DNA of 10,461 nucleotides, from positions 1 to 10,461 of the forward strand of contig JAFGVZ010000107.1 of NCBI GenBank assembly GCA_016937725.1, written 5' to 3'. This stretch comes from Paracoccaceae bacterium. Lineage in GTDB: Bacteria; Pseudomonadota; Alphaproteobacteria; Rhodobacterales; Rhodobacteraceae. Below, one piece after another: positions 1-6,158 of this stretch. The notes below the pieces were generated by a model that saw only the letters and a list, made by a program, of their open reading frames with translations, did no database searches and was not told the origin of the DNA. The position numbers were made by a program, and so were the translations under genes. Position 1 is the first letter of the stretch, and every line of letters begins with the position of its first letter.

Positions 1-1811
1 GCCAGAAGGGCGCGGGCCATGACCGGGCCGACCCCGTCTATCGACAACAGGTCAGCATAGGCGGCGCTAGTCTCGTCCTGCGCCGCGCGCATCGCGGCGC
101 GCATTGCATGCCATGCGCCGTAATGGCTGGCCAAAAGCGCCGCAGAGGTTTCCCCGATATGGCGAATACCGAGCGCGAACAGGAATCGCGCCAGCGGTAT
201 TGTTCGTTTATCTTCAATGGCCTCGAACAGTTTGGTCGCGCTTGTATCGCCCCAGCCCTCGCGGTTTTTTAGCTGGCGGGGCTGGCCGGGGCCGAACCGC
301 TCTTTCAGGGTGAAAATATCGCGGGGCGTGGCGATCCAGCCATCGCGCCAAAAAGCTTCGACCTGCTTCGCGCCCAGTCCATCAATATCGAAAGCGGCGC
401 GGCTGACGAAATGCTTCAGACGTTCGACAGCTTGAGCGGGGCATATCAGCCCGCCGGTGCAGCGGCGCACCGAATCGCCCGGTTCGCGGATGGCGGGGCT
501 TTGGCATTCGGGGCAGGTTTCGGGAAACTGGTAAGGCGCGCTATCTCCGGGGCGTTTGGACAGGTCCACATCGCGCAGCTTCGGGATCACATCGCCCGCG
601 CGGTAGATCTGAACCCAATCGCCCACACGAATGTCGCGCCCTTCGCGGATGGCAGCGCCTTTGGAGTCGCGCCCAGCGATGTAATCCTCGTTGTGCAGCG
701 TGGCGTTCGAGACAACGACACCGCCGACCGTGACAGGCGAAAGCCGTGCGACGGGGCTGAGCGCGCCGGTGCGCCCAACCTGAATTTCGATCGCATCCAA
801 CCGGGTCCAAGCCAGTTCGGCTGGAAATTTATGCGCAATCGCCCAGCGGGGCGTTGTGGAACGCAGGCCCAGCCGGTCTTGCAACGCCAGATCGTCCAGC
901 TTGTAGACGACCCCGTCAATGTCATAACCCAGCGTGGCGCGCTGAGCTTCGATCCGGGCGTAGGTGGCGAGCATGTCGTTCAGGCTGGCACAGGTCTGCA
1001 TCAGCGGGTTGGTCTGGAAGCCAAGGGCGTAAAGGCGCGCCACGGCATCCGATTGCGTGGCGGCCAGCGGCGCGGACACATCGCCCCATGCATAGGCGAA
1101 AAAGCGCAAGGGGCGCGCGCGGGTAATCGCGGGGTCAAGCTGGCGCAGCGACCCGGCGGCGGCATTGCGCGGATTGGCGAAAGTTTTCGCATTCAGGGCG
1201 GCTTGGCGGGTATTGAGCGCCGCAAAATCGTCATGCGCCATGTAGACTTCGCCGCGCACCTCCAGCACGGACGGCGCGCCGGTCAGGCTGCGTGGAATAT
1301 CGGCAACTTCGCATGCATTGGCGGTCACATCCTCGCCAGTTTCTCCGTCGCCGCGGGTGGCGGCATAGACAAGTTGGCCTTTTTCGTAGCGCAGCGAAAG
1401 CGACAATCCGTCGATCTTGGGTTCTGCGGTGAAGGATAGCGGCGCATCTTCTGCCAGCCCAAGGAAACGGCGAATGCCCGCGACAAATTCGGCAATATCT
1501 TCTTCAGAGAAACCATTGGCCAGCGACAACATGCGTTTCGCGTGTCGGATTTTGCCGAAAGCAGCGGACGTTTCGGCCCCGACGCGCAAGGACGGGCTGT
1601 CGGCGCGTTGCAGGCCCGGAAAACGCGCTTCTATTGCAGCATTGCGTTGGCGCAGCCGGTCATATTCGGCATCCGACAGGAAGGGCGCGTCGTCGCCGTG
1701 ATAAGCTGCATCAGCGCGCGCGATCAGGTCGGCCAACCGGGCCAGCTCTTCCGACGCCTGAGCTTGCGATAGATCGACAACATCGATCTTGCTTGTCCCG
1801 GCCTTTTCCAT
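1..1811 (-). CDS. ligA: NAD-dependent DNA ligase LigA (C-terminus cut by window edge)
   Basis: LigA seals nicks in duplex DNA during replication and repair, using NAD+ to adenylate itself. 603 codons are visible. The adenylation motif KIDG has its nucleophile at Lys132, after an N-terminal NMN-binding Ia-type region. The OB-fold follows (around 325-415), then a four-cysteine zinc finger (Cys433, Cys436, Cys451, Cys457) and helix-hairpin-helix repeats (IDGLG near 476, LGIRHIGE near 547, IDGVG near 591). The BRCT domain expected at the C-terminus lies beyond the window. The ATG at 1811 is chosen because AGGG lies 8 bases upstream; in-frame GTG codons at 1820 and 1817 are possible alternatives. 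The gene follows ctrA on the same strand after 78 bases and may be partly co-transcribed with it. Confidence 0.97.
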   Translation of the reverse strand, partial: MEKAGTSKIDVVDLSQAQASEELARLADLIARADAAYHGDDAPFLSDAEYDRLRQRNAAIEARFPGLQRADSPSLRVGAETSAAFGKIRHAKRMLSLANGFSEEDIAEFVAGIRRFLGLAEDAPLSFTAEPKIDGLSLSLRYEKGQLVYAATRGDGETGEDVTANACEVADIPRSLTGAPSVLEVRGEVYMAHDDFAALNTRQAALNAKTFANPRNAAAGSLRQLDPAITRARPLRFFAYAWGDVSAPLAATQSDAVARLYALGFQTNPLMQTCASLNDMLATYARIEAQRATLGYDIDGVVYKLDDLALQDRLGLRSTTPRWAIAHKFPAELAWTRLDAIEIQVGRTGALSPVARLSPVTVGGVVVSNATLHNEDYIAGRDSKGAAIREGRDIRVGDWVQIYRAGDVIPKLRDVDLSKRPGDSAPYQFPETCPECQSPAIREPGDSVRRCTGGLICPAQAVERLKHFVSRAAFDIDGLGAKQVEAFWRDGWIATPRDIFTLKERFGPGQPRQLKNREGWGDTSATKLFEAIEDKRTIPLARFLFALGIRHIGETSAALLASHYGAWHAMRAAMRAAQDETSAAYADLLSIDGVGPVMARALL

Positions 1812-1820
1812 GGTCACCAC

Positions 1821-1862
1821 CCTGCGCCCGTTTTTGGTCTGCCCAAGGTGATAGGGCGCAGG
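1821..1862 (-). promoter_or_regulatory. Inverted repeat covering the ligA ribosome-binding site
   Basis: A perfect 9-bp inverted repeat (CCTGCGCCC at 1821-1829, GGGCGCAGG at 1854-1862) flanks a 24-base loop, which itself holds a 4-bp stem (TTGG 1834-1837, CCAA 1843-1846). In the minus-strand transcript the 3' arm ends in AGG, which is part of the likely ligA Shine-Dalgarno sequence, 9 bases before the ATG. No U-run follows, so it is a poor intrinsic terminator for ctrA. Occlusion of the ligA ribosome-binding site in ctrA read-through transcripts is inferred, not shown. Confidence 0.45.
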
Positions 1863-1889
1863 CAGTGTCGCGTCCAGCCCTGCAAAGCC

Positions 1890-2606
1890 CTAGGCTGACA
1901 AAGCCTTCGCGCTGACGGATTGGGGTTGCACCACAGGGTCGCGCAGCACGTAGCCCCGGCCCCAGACGGTTTCGATGTAACTTTCCCCGCCGGTTGCTTC
2001 TGCCAGTTTTTTCCGAAGCTTGCAGATGAAGACGTCGATGATTTTCAACTCGGGTTCGTCCATTCCACCATAGAGGTGGTTGAGGAACATCTCTTTTGTC
2101 AGGGTGGTGCCTTTGCGTAAGCTGAGCAATTCCAGCATCTGGTATTCCTTGCCGGTCAGATGCACCACTTGCCCCTCAACCTCGACCGATTTGGCATCTA
2201 GGTTCACATTCAGCAACCCCGTGCGGATAACCGATTGCGCGTGCCCTTTGCTGCGGCGGATGATGGCATGGATGCGCGCAACCAGTTCTTCGCGGTGGAA
2301 GGGTTTGGTCAGGTAATCATCCGCGCCGCCGCCGAAGCCGCGCAGCTTGGTGTCGGTATCCAGATCGCCCGTCAGGATCAGCACCGGCGTGTCGACCCGC
2401 GCGACCCTGATCTGGCGCAACACGTCGAGCCCGGCCATATCGGGCAGGTTCAAGTCCAGCAGGATCAGGTCATAATCATAAAGCTTGCTGAGTTCGACCG
2501 CGTCTTCGCCCAGATCGGTGCAATACACGTTGAAGTTGGAATGGGTCAGCATCAGCTCTATCGAGCGGGCGGTGGTCGGGTCATCTTCAACAAGCAGCAC
2601 GCGCAT
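1890..2606 (-). CDS. ctrA: Cell-cycle response regulator CtrA
   Basis: CtrA is an OmpR-family two-component response regulator of alphaproteobacteria. In Caulobacter it governs replication initiation and division; in Rhodobacterales it is better known for motility and gene-transfer-agent control. The 238-residue product has a receiver domain (about 1-115) with acidic pocket Glu7/Asp8/Asp9, phospho-acceptor Asp51, Thr79 and Lys101. A winged-helix DNA-binding domain follows (about 125-222), with the near-invariant stretch HLTGKEYQMLELLSLRKG and the ending WGRGYVLRDP. The ATG at 2606 is preceded by GGAG at a 7-base spacing. The C-terminal tail ends in Leu-Ser-Ala rather than the Ala-Ala of Caulobacter CtrA. 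sciP lies 88 bases upstream on the same strand, and the leader between them contains a CtrA-type site, suggesting autoregulation. Confidence 0.98.
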   Translation of the reverse strand: MRVLLVEDDPTTARSIELMLTHSNFNVYCTDLGEDAVELSKLYDYDLILLDLNLPDMAGLDVLRQIRVARVDTPVLILTGDLDTDTKLRGFGGGADDYLTKPFHREELVARIHAIIRRSKGHAQSVIRTGLLNVNLDAKSVEVEGQVVHLTGKEYQMLELLSLRKGTTLTKEMFLNHLYGGMDEPELKIIDVFICKLRKKLAEATGGESYIETVWGRGYVLRDPVVQPQSVSAKALSA

Positions 2607-2617
2607 AAGGATTCTCC
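2607..2617 (-). promoter_or_regulatory. ctrA ribosome-binding site overlapping a GANTC methylation site
   Basis: The minus strand reads GGAG (2617-2614) and then seven bases to the ctrA ATG. A GANTC pentamer (GATTC on the plus strand, 2610-2614) overlaps this site by one base. GANTC is the target of the CcrM methyltransferase of alphaproteobacteria. The Shine-Dalgarno role is well supported; a role for methylation here is only an inference. Confidence 0.55.
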
Positions 2618-2651
2618 ATTGTCGCCGTTTTGCCCAGCTTTCATCAAAAGC

Positions 2652-2667
2652 GTTAATTCTAGGTTAC
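2652..2667 (-). promoter_or_regulatory. Putative CtrA-binding site upstream of ctrA
   Basis: The minus strand reads GTAACCTAGAATTAAC, which fits the CtrA consensus TTAA-N7-TTAA with one mismatch (GTAA-N7-TTAA). It lies 46 bases upstream of the ctrA start in an otherwise non-coding 88-base gap. A TAGAAT hexamer that could act as a -10 element lies inside the site (2656-2661), so bound CtrA might block RNA polymerase. No good -35 accompanies it. The spacing and the identity of the adjacent gene make autoregulation the natural reading. Confidence 0.6.
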
Positions 2668-2694
2668 CGTGCGTTCATAAAGACCACAATCTAC

Positions 2695-2973
2695 CTAGGG
2701 TTGTCTATACCTTTGAAGCGCCGTCACTTTCAGCGCGTCAACCCCGTAGGTTTCGACCGCCTTGGCCCAAAGATCGAATTCTTCTTCCGACAATTCGTAG
2801 CGCTCCAGCGCCGCTTTGCGCGACAACAGGCCCGCACCGACCGCCTGCACCACGACCGCCTTGCGGCTGGCAACCCAGCGCCGCGTATCCCTCGGCGGCA
2901 GGTCTGCAAGCGACAAAACCGTTCCATCCTCCAGATTGACCGCGCGCGGCCCGTCCACTTTCTTGATATACAT
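2695..2973 (-). CDS. sciP: SciP-family (DUF1153) small CtrA inhibitor
   Basis: This 92-residue protein matches the DUF1153/SciP family by its conserved layout: SLADLPP (21-27), RRWVASRKA (31-39), GLLS (48-51), a helix with ERYELSEEEF (57-66), and a closing ALQRYR (85-90). In Caulobacter, SciP binds CtrA and stops it recruiting RNA polymerase to its promoters, giving cell-cycle timing after CtrA activation. The trihelical fold resembles a helix-turn-helix. The ATG at 2973 is chosen because a full AAGGAGG (2981-2987) precedes it at a 7-base spacing. The gene lies directly upstream of ctrA on the same strand, and its own leader has a CtrA-type site. The family call is strong; the inhibitory activity is carried over from Caulobacter. 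Confidence 0.9.
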   Translation of the reverse strand: MYIKKVDGPRAVNLEDGTVLSLADLPPRDTRRWVASRKAVVVQAVGAGLLSRKAALERYELSEEEFDLWAKAVETYGVDALKVTALQRYRQP

Positions 2974-2980
2974 TTGGCAC

Positions 2981-2987
2981 CCTCCTT
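2981..2987 (-). promoter_or_regulatory. Near-perfect Shine-Dalgarno of sciP
   Basis: AAGGAGG on the minus strand lies 7 bases before the sciP ATG. It is the strongest ribosome-binding site in the window, suggesting efficient translation of this small regulator. Confidence 0.8.
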
Positions 2988-3026
2988 GGTCCTTCGCGCC
3001 CCGTGGCCCAAGACTCGCGCAGGAAT

Positions 3027-3042
3027 GTTAAGCAGAGGTTGA
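3027..3042 (-). promoter_or_regulatory. Putative CtrA-binding site in the sciP/mnmA divergent region
   Basis: The minus strand reads TCAACCTCTGCTTAAC, a TTAA-N7-TTAA match with one mismatch. It shares AACCTnnnnTTAAC, in the same orientation, with the site upstream of ctrA. It lies 54 bases upstream of the sciP ATG and about 10 bases upstream of the mnmA -35 element, so either gene could be its target. Known CtrA activation of sciP in Caulobacter favours sciP. A GANTC site (GACTC, 3012-3016) lies between it and sciP. Confidence 0.58.
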
Positions 3043-3051
3043 ATGCGGGGG

Positions 3052-3079
3052 TTGAGAATGCAGAGCATTTTCTTATATT
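3052..3079 (+). promoter_or_regulatory. Sigma-70-type promoter of mnmA
   Basis: TTGAGA (3052-3057) and TATATT (3074-3079) each match the housekeeping hexamers at five of six positions, with a 16-base spacer. Transcription would start near 3086, leaving a leader of about 22 bases that includes the GGAG at 3096-3099. Confidence 0.6.
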
Positions 3080-3107
3080 TTGCGCTTGTTTTGCTGGAGT
3101 AACCCAA

Positions 3108-4247
3108 ATGCCCTTCGACCCGCCGCTGAATTCGCTCGGGCTGCCCAAACCGGTGGCCGAAACCCGCGTGGTCGTGGCCATGTCGGGCGGGGTGGACAGT
3201 TCCGTCGTGGCCGCAGAACTGGCCGCCGAGGGTTACGACGTGGTGGGCGTGACCTTGCAGCTTTATGACCACGGCGCGGCCTTGGCCAAAAAAGGTGCGT
3301 GCTGCGCGGGGCGCGATATTCATGATGCCCGCCGCGTGGCCGAAGCCATGGGCTTTCCGCATTACGTGCTGGATTACGAATCGAAATTTAGGGATGCCGT
3401 GATCGACGAATTCGCCGATGCCTATCTGGCCGGGGCAACGCCCGTGCCCTGCATTCGCTGCAACGAGCGGGTGAAGTTCCGCGACCTGTTGGAAACCGCC
3501 AAGGATCTGGGCGCGGATTGCATGGCAACGGGGCATTATATTCAGCGCAAGGCCGGGGCTTTGGGCGCAGAGCTGCACCGCGCCGCAGACCCGGTGCGTG
3601 ACCAAAGCTATTTCCTGTTCTCGACCACGCAAGAGCAGTTGGATTACCTGCGCTTTCCCTTGGGCCACCTGGCCACCAAGGCCGAGACGCGGGCGCTGGC
3701 CGCCAAGCACGGTCTGGCCGTGGCCGACAAGCCCGACAGTCAGGACATTTGCTTCGTGCCCAATGGCAATTATGCCGCCGTGATCGAGAAACTGCGCCCC
3801 GGCGCGGGCGAACCGGGCGAGATTGTGGACCTGGCCGGGAAAGTGCTGGGCACGCATGACGGGGTTATTCACTACACGATCGGGCAGCGGCGCGGCTTGG
3901 GCATTGGCGGGCTGACTGACCCCTTATATGTGGTCAAGCTGGACCCCGATGCCCGACGCGTGGTCGTCGGCCCGAAAACGGCTTTGGCTACCCGCATTGT
4001 GCCGGTGTGCGAGGTGAATTGGCTGGGCGATGCGCCTTTCGAAAGCCAGCGAGAGTGGCACCTGTCTGTCAAGCTGCGCTCGACCCGGCCCCCTGCGCCT
4101 GCGATCGTCCGGCCCCTGTCGGCCACAGAGGCCGAGGTAGAGCTGCCGACGCCCGAGGAAGGGGTCAGCCCCGGACAGGCTTGCGTATTCTACGATGGTG
4201 AAGGCACGCGCGTCTTTGGCGGCGGCTGGATCTGGAAAGGGCGCTAA
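3108..4247 (+). CDS. mnmA: tRNA-specific 2-thiouridylase MnmA
   Basis: MnmA (TrmU) activates U34 of tRNA-Lys, -Glu and -Gln with ATP and inserts sulfur to make 2-thiouridine, which improves decoding. The 379-residue product has the PP-loop SGGVDSS (26-32). The two catalytic cysteines are Cys118 in CIRCNERVKF and Cys215 in DSQDICF. TGHY (141-144), HYTIGQRRGLGIGG and a C-terminal beta-barrel region ending FGGGWI also fit the family. The ATG at 3108 is preferred over an in-frame ATG at 3003: it has GGAG at an 8-base spacing, the promoter maps between the two, and the extra 35 residues are not family-like. Twin hairpins follow the stop. Confidence 0.97.
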   Translation: MPFDPPLNSLGLPKPVAETRVVVAMSGGVDSSVVAAELAAEGYDVVGVTLQLYDHGAALAKKGACCAGRDIHDARRVAEAMGFPHYVLDYESKFRDAVIDEFADAYLAGATPVPCIRCNERVKFRDLLETAKDLGADCMATGHYIQRKAGALGAELHRAADPVRDQSYFLFSTTQEQLDYLRFPLGHLATKAETRALAAKHGLAVADKPDSQDICFVPNGNYAAVIEKLRPGAGEPGEIVDLAGKVLGTHDGVIHYTIGQRRGLGIGGLTDPLYVVKLDPDARRVVVGPKTALATRIVPVCEVNWLGDAPFESQREWHLSVKLRSTRPPAPAIVRPLSATEAEVELPTPEEGVSPGQACVFYDGEGTRVFGGGWIWKGR

Positions 4248-4250
4248 TCA

Positions 4251-4273
4251 AGGGGGGCGTGCGCCGCCCCCCT
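4251..4273 (+). terminator. Strong GC hairpin after mnmA
   Basis: A 9-bp perfect stem (AGGGGGGCG pairing with CGCCCCCCT) closes a 5-base loop, starting 3 bases after the mnmA stop. Only TCT follows rather than a U-run, so it may act as a weak terminator, a 3'-end stabiliser or part of a bipartite terminator with the next hairpin. Confidence 0.55.
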
Positions 4274-4274
4274 C

Positions 4275-4291
4275 TGGCCCGTTCCGGGCCA
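4275..4291 (+). terminator. Second hairpin after mnmA
   Basis: TGGCCCG and CGGGCCA form a perfect 7-bp stem with a 3-base loop, only one base after the first hairpin. Two stable hairpins in tandem at a gene end are unlikely to be chance. Together they could separate mnmA from the pdxA operon or attenuate read-through. Confidence 0.5.
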
Positions 4292-4301
4292 TTCACCCCC
4301 T

Positions 4302-4339
4302 CGCGGAGTATTTCCGGCAAGATGAAGAGGATTTCCGCG
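4302..4339 (+). repeat. Possible dispersed Rhodobacteraceae intergenic element before pdxA
   Basis: The sequence GCGGAGTATTT, then a short spacer and CAAGATGAAG (4303-4327), resembles a short element I recall seeing between genes in many Rhodobacteraceae genomes. No second copy exists in this window, so its repetitive nature cannot be shown here. CGCGGA (4302-4307) and TCCGCG (4334-4339) form a 6-bp inverted repeat whose right arm ends one base before the pdxA ATG. The purine-rich AGAGG (4326-4330) inside the loop is the likely pdxA ribosome-binding site. Confidence 0.35.
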
Positions 4340-4340
4340 T

Positions 4341-5294
4341 ATGGATAAGCGACCCTTGGTGATGTCTTGCGGCGACCCGTCGGGCATTGGGCCGGAGATT
4401 GCAGCGAAGGCTTGGGATGCTATCGGGGGCGCGTGCCCCTTCGTCTGGCTGGGCGATCCGCGGCATTTACCTGAGAGCGTGGCGTTCCGGGTCGTGAAAG
4501 ATGTAGCCGATTGCGGGGGCGACTTGCTGCCGGTGCTGCCAGTGGAATTTGCCGCCCCGGCCCGCGCGGGCCAACCCGACCCGGCCAATGCGGCAGGCGT
4601 GATAGAAGCGATTCGGCTTGGCGTGGAACTGGTTCAATCGGGCGCCGCGCGCGGGCTTGTGACCTGCCCCATCCATAAGGCGGCGTTGAAGGCGGGCGCG
4701 GGCTTTGGCTTTCCCGGCCATACCGAATATCTGGCGCATCTGGCAGGCGTTGACCGCGTGGTGATGATGCTGGCAAGCGACGCGCTGCGCGTGCTGCCGG
4801 TGACAATACATATCCCGCTGGCAGAAGTGCCGGAGGCTTTGACACCTGACCTTTTGGAGCAGACGATCCGCATTACCCATGCCGCCCTGATCCGCGATTT
4901 CGGGATCGCCAGCCCCCGCTTGGCGGTGGCAGGGCTGAACCCCCATGCGGGCGAGGACGGCACGATGGGGCTGGAAGACCGCGACGTGATCGCGCCGGTG
5001 CTCGCGCGGCTGCGCGCCGAAGGGATGGACCTGCGCGGGCCGCTGCCTGCCGACACGATGTTCCACGCGCCTGCCCGCGCACGCTATGACGCGGCGGTAT
5101 GCATGTATCACGACCAAGCCCTGATCCCGATCAAAACGCTCGCTTTTGATGAGGGTGTGAATGTCACGTTGGGGCTGCCTTTCGTGCGCACATCGCCCGA
5201 TCATGGCACGGCCTACGATATTGCTGGCCAGGGCATAGCCCGACCCGACAGCCTGATTGCCGCCATCCGCATGGCGTGGAATATGGGCGCATGA
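4341..5294 (+). CDS. pdxA: 4-hydroxythreonine-4-phosphate dehydrogenase PdxA
   Basis: PdxA oxidises 4-phosphohydroxy-L-threonine with NAD(P)+ in the DXP-dependent pyridoxal 5'-phosphate pathway; the product condenses with deoxyxylulose phosphate through PdxJ. The 317-residue product has the family N-terminus CGDPSGIGPEI (10-20), then TCPIHKAAL, GHTEYLA, GLNPHAGEDG, ADTMF, YHDQALIPIK and RTSPDHGTAYDIAG. The metal ligands are His157, His202 and His257, with the same 45- and 55-residue spacing as in E. coli PdxA. Length is normal. The stop overlaps the rsmA start as ATGA, indicating translational coupling. surA and lptD, which often precede pdxA in proteobacteria, are absent; mnmA is the upstream neighbour instead. 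Confidence 0.97.
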   Translation: MDKRPLVMSCGDPSGIGPEIAAKAWDAIGGACPFVWLGDPRHLPESVAFRVVKDVADCGGDLLPVLPVEFAAPARAGQPDPANAAGVIEAIRLGVELVQSGAARGLVTCPIHKAALKAGAGFGFPGHTEYLAHLAGVDRVVMMLASDALRVLPVTIHIPLAEVPEALTPDLLEQTIRITHAALIRDFGIASPRLAVAGLNPHAGEDGTMGLEDRDVIAPVLARLRAEGMDLRGPLPADTMFHAPARARYDAAVCMYHDQALIPIKTLAFDEGVNVTLGLPFVRTSPDHGTAYDIAGQGIARPDSLIAAIRMAWNMGA

Positions 5295-6127
5295 TAGATG
5301 ACCTGCCGCCCCTGCGCGACGTGATCCGCACGCATGATCTGCGCGCGAAGAAAAGCTTCGGGCAGAACTTCTTGCTGGACCTGAACCTGACCGCGCGGAT
5401 TGCGCGGGCGGCGGGAGATTTAGCAGGATCGGACGTGCTGGAGGTCGGCCCCGGCCCCGGCGGGCTGACGCGCGGCCTGCTGGCGGAAGGGGCGCGCCGG
5501 GTGCTGGCCATCGAGAAAGATGCGCGCTGTCTGCCCGCGCTGGCAGAGGTTGAGGCGGCCTATCCGGGCCGGTTGCAGGTTATCGAGGGGGATGCGCTTG
5601 CGGTGGATGCCTTGGCGCATCTGACGCCACCGATCAAGATCGTGTCGAACCTGCCCTATAACGTTGGCACAGAACTTTTGATCCGCTGGATGACGCCCCA
5701 AGAATGGCCGCCCTTCTGGGACAGCCTGACGCTGATGTTCCAGCGCGAGGTGGCCGAGCGGATCGTGGCCAAGCCCGGATCCAAGGCCTATGGGCGCTTG
5801 GCGCTGATGGTGCAGTGGCGCGCGGATGCCAAGATCGTGCTGCACCTGCCGCCAGAGGCGTTCACCCCCCCGCCCAAGGTCAGCTCTGCCGTGGTGCATA
5901 TCACCCGGCTGGATGCGCCGCGCTATCCGGCAGATGCAAAAACACTGGAACGCGTGGTCGCCATGGCGTTCAACCAGCGCCGCAAGATGCTGCGCGCGGC
6001 GTTGAAAGGGTTGCACCCGCAGATAGAGGACTTGCTGAACGCCTCTGGCATCCCCCCCACGTCGCGGGCCGAAGAAATCGGGCTGGAACAGTTCTGCGCC
6101 TTGGCCCGCGCGGTGAAAGACGCTTGA
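5291..6127 (+). CDS. rsmA: 16S rRNA adenine(1518/1519)-N6-dimethyltransferase RsmA (KsgA)
   Basis: RsmA dimethylates two adjacent adenines in the 3'-terminal helix 45 of 16S rRNA and acts as a late checkpoint in 30S assembly. The 278-residue product has KKSFGQNFLLD near the N-terminus, SAM motif I EVGPGPGGLT (51-60), the acidic motif II loop EKD (75-77), GDAL (100-103) and the catalytic NLPYN (120-124). FQREVAERI, KAYGRL and PPPKVSSAVV follow. The start at 5291 overlaps the pdxA stop by four bases (ATGA); an in-frame ATG at 5276 would add five residues inside pdxA and is less likely. It is part of a pdxA-rsmA-alr operon. Confidence 0.96.
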   Translation: MIDDLPPLRDVIRTHDLRAKKSFGQNFLLDLNLTARIARAAGDLAGSDVLEVGPGPGGLTRGLLAEGARRVLAIEKDARCLPALAEVEAAYPGRLQVIEGDALAVDALAHLTPPIKIVSNLPYNVGTELLIRWMTPQEWPPFWDSLTLMFQREVAERIVAKPGSKAYGRLALMVQWRADAKIVLHLPPEAFTPPPKVSSAVVHITRLDAPRYPADAKTLERVVAMAFNQRRKMLRAALKGLHPQIEDLLNASGIPPTSRAEEIGLEQFCALARAVKDA

Positions 6128-6158
6128 CGGGTCACGCATAGGCAGGCAAGGGGCAGGT

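Noticed and set aside
411..1439. Long plus-strand open frame of 342 codons opposite ligA
   Set aside because: Antisense to a clear LigA frame, with low-complexity Ala/Gly/Arg-rich translation and no recognisable motif; typical spurious frame of GC-rich DNA.
2618..2647. TTGATG-N18-GACAAT as a ctrA promoter (minus strand)
   Set aside because: Each hexamer matches at only four of six positions, and the implied start (about 2611) would remove the good Shine-Dalgarno sequence.
1889..2699. CCTAGG at both the ctrA stop (1889-1894) and the sciP stop (2694-2699)
   Set aside because: CTAG is uncommon in bacteria, but the two copies arise from TAG stops next to Pro or Ala codons, and other CTAGs occur in the window. 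Probably chance.
2730..3872. Minus-strand open frame of 380 codons spanning sciP and mnmA
   Set aside because: It runs antisense to MnmA and out of frame across sciP, both of which have full motif sets and good ribosome-binding sites. It is a by-product of codon bias.
4467..5204. Minus-strand open frame opposite pdxA
   Set aside because: Shadow of the pdxA reading frame; no family motif or credible start.
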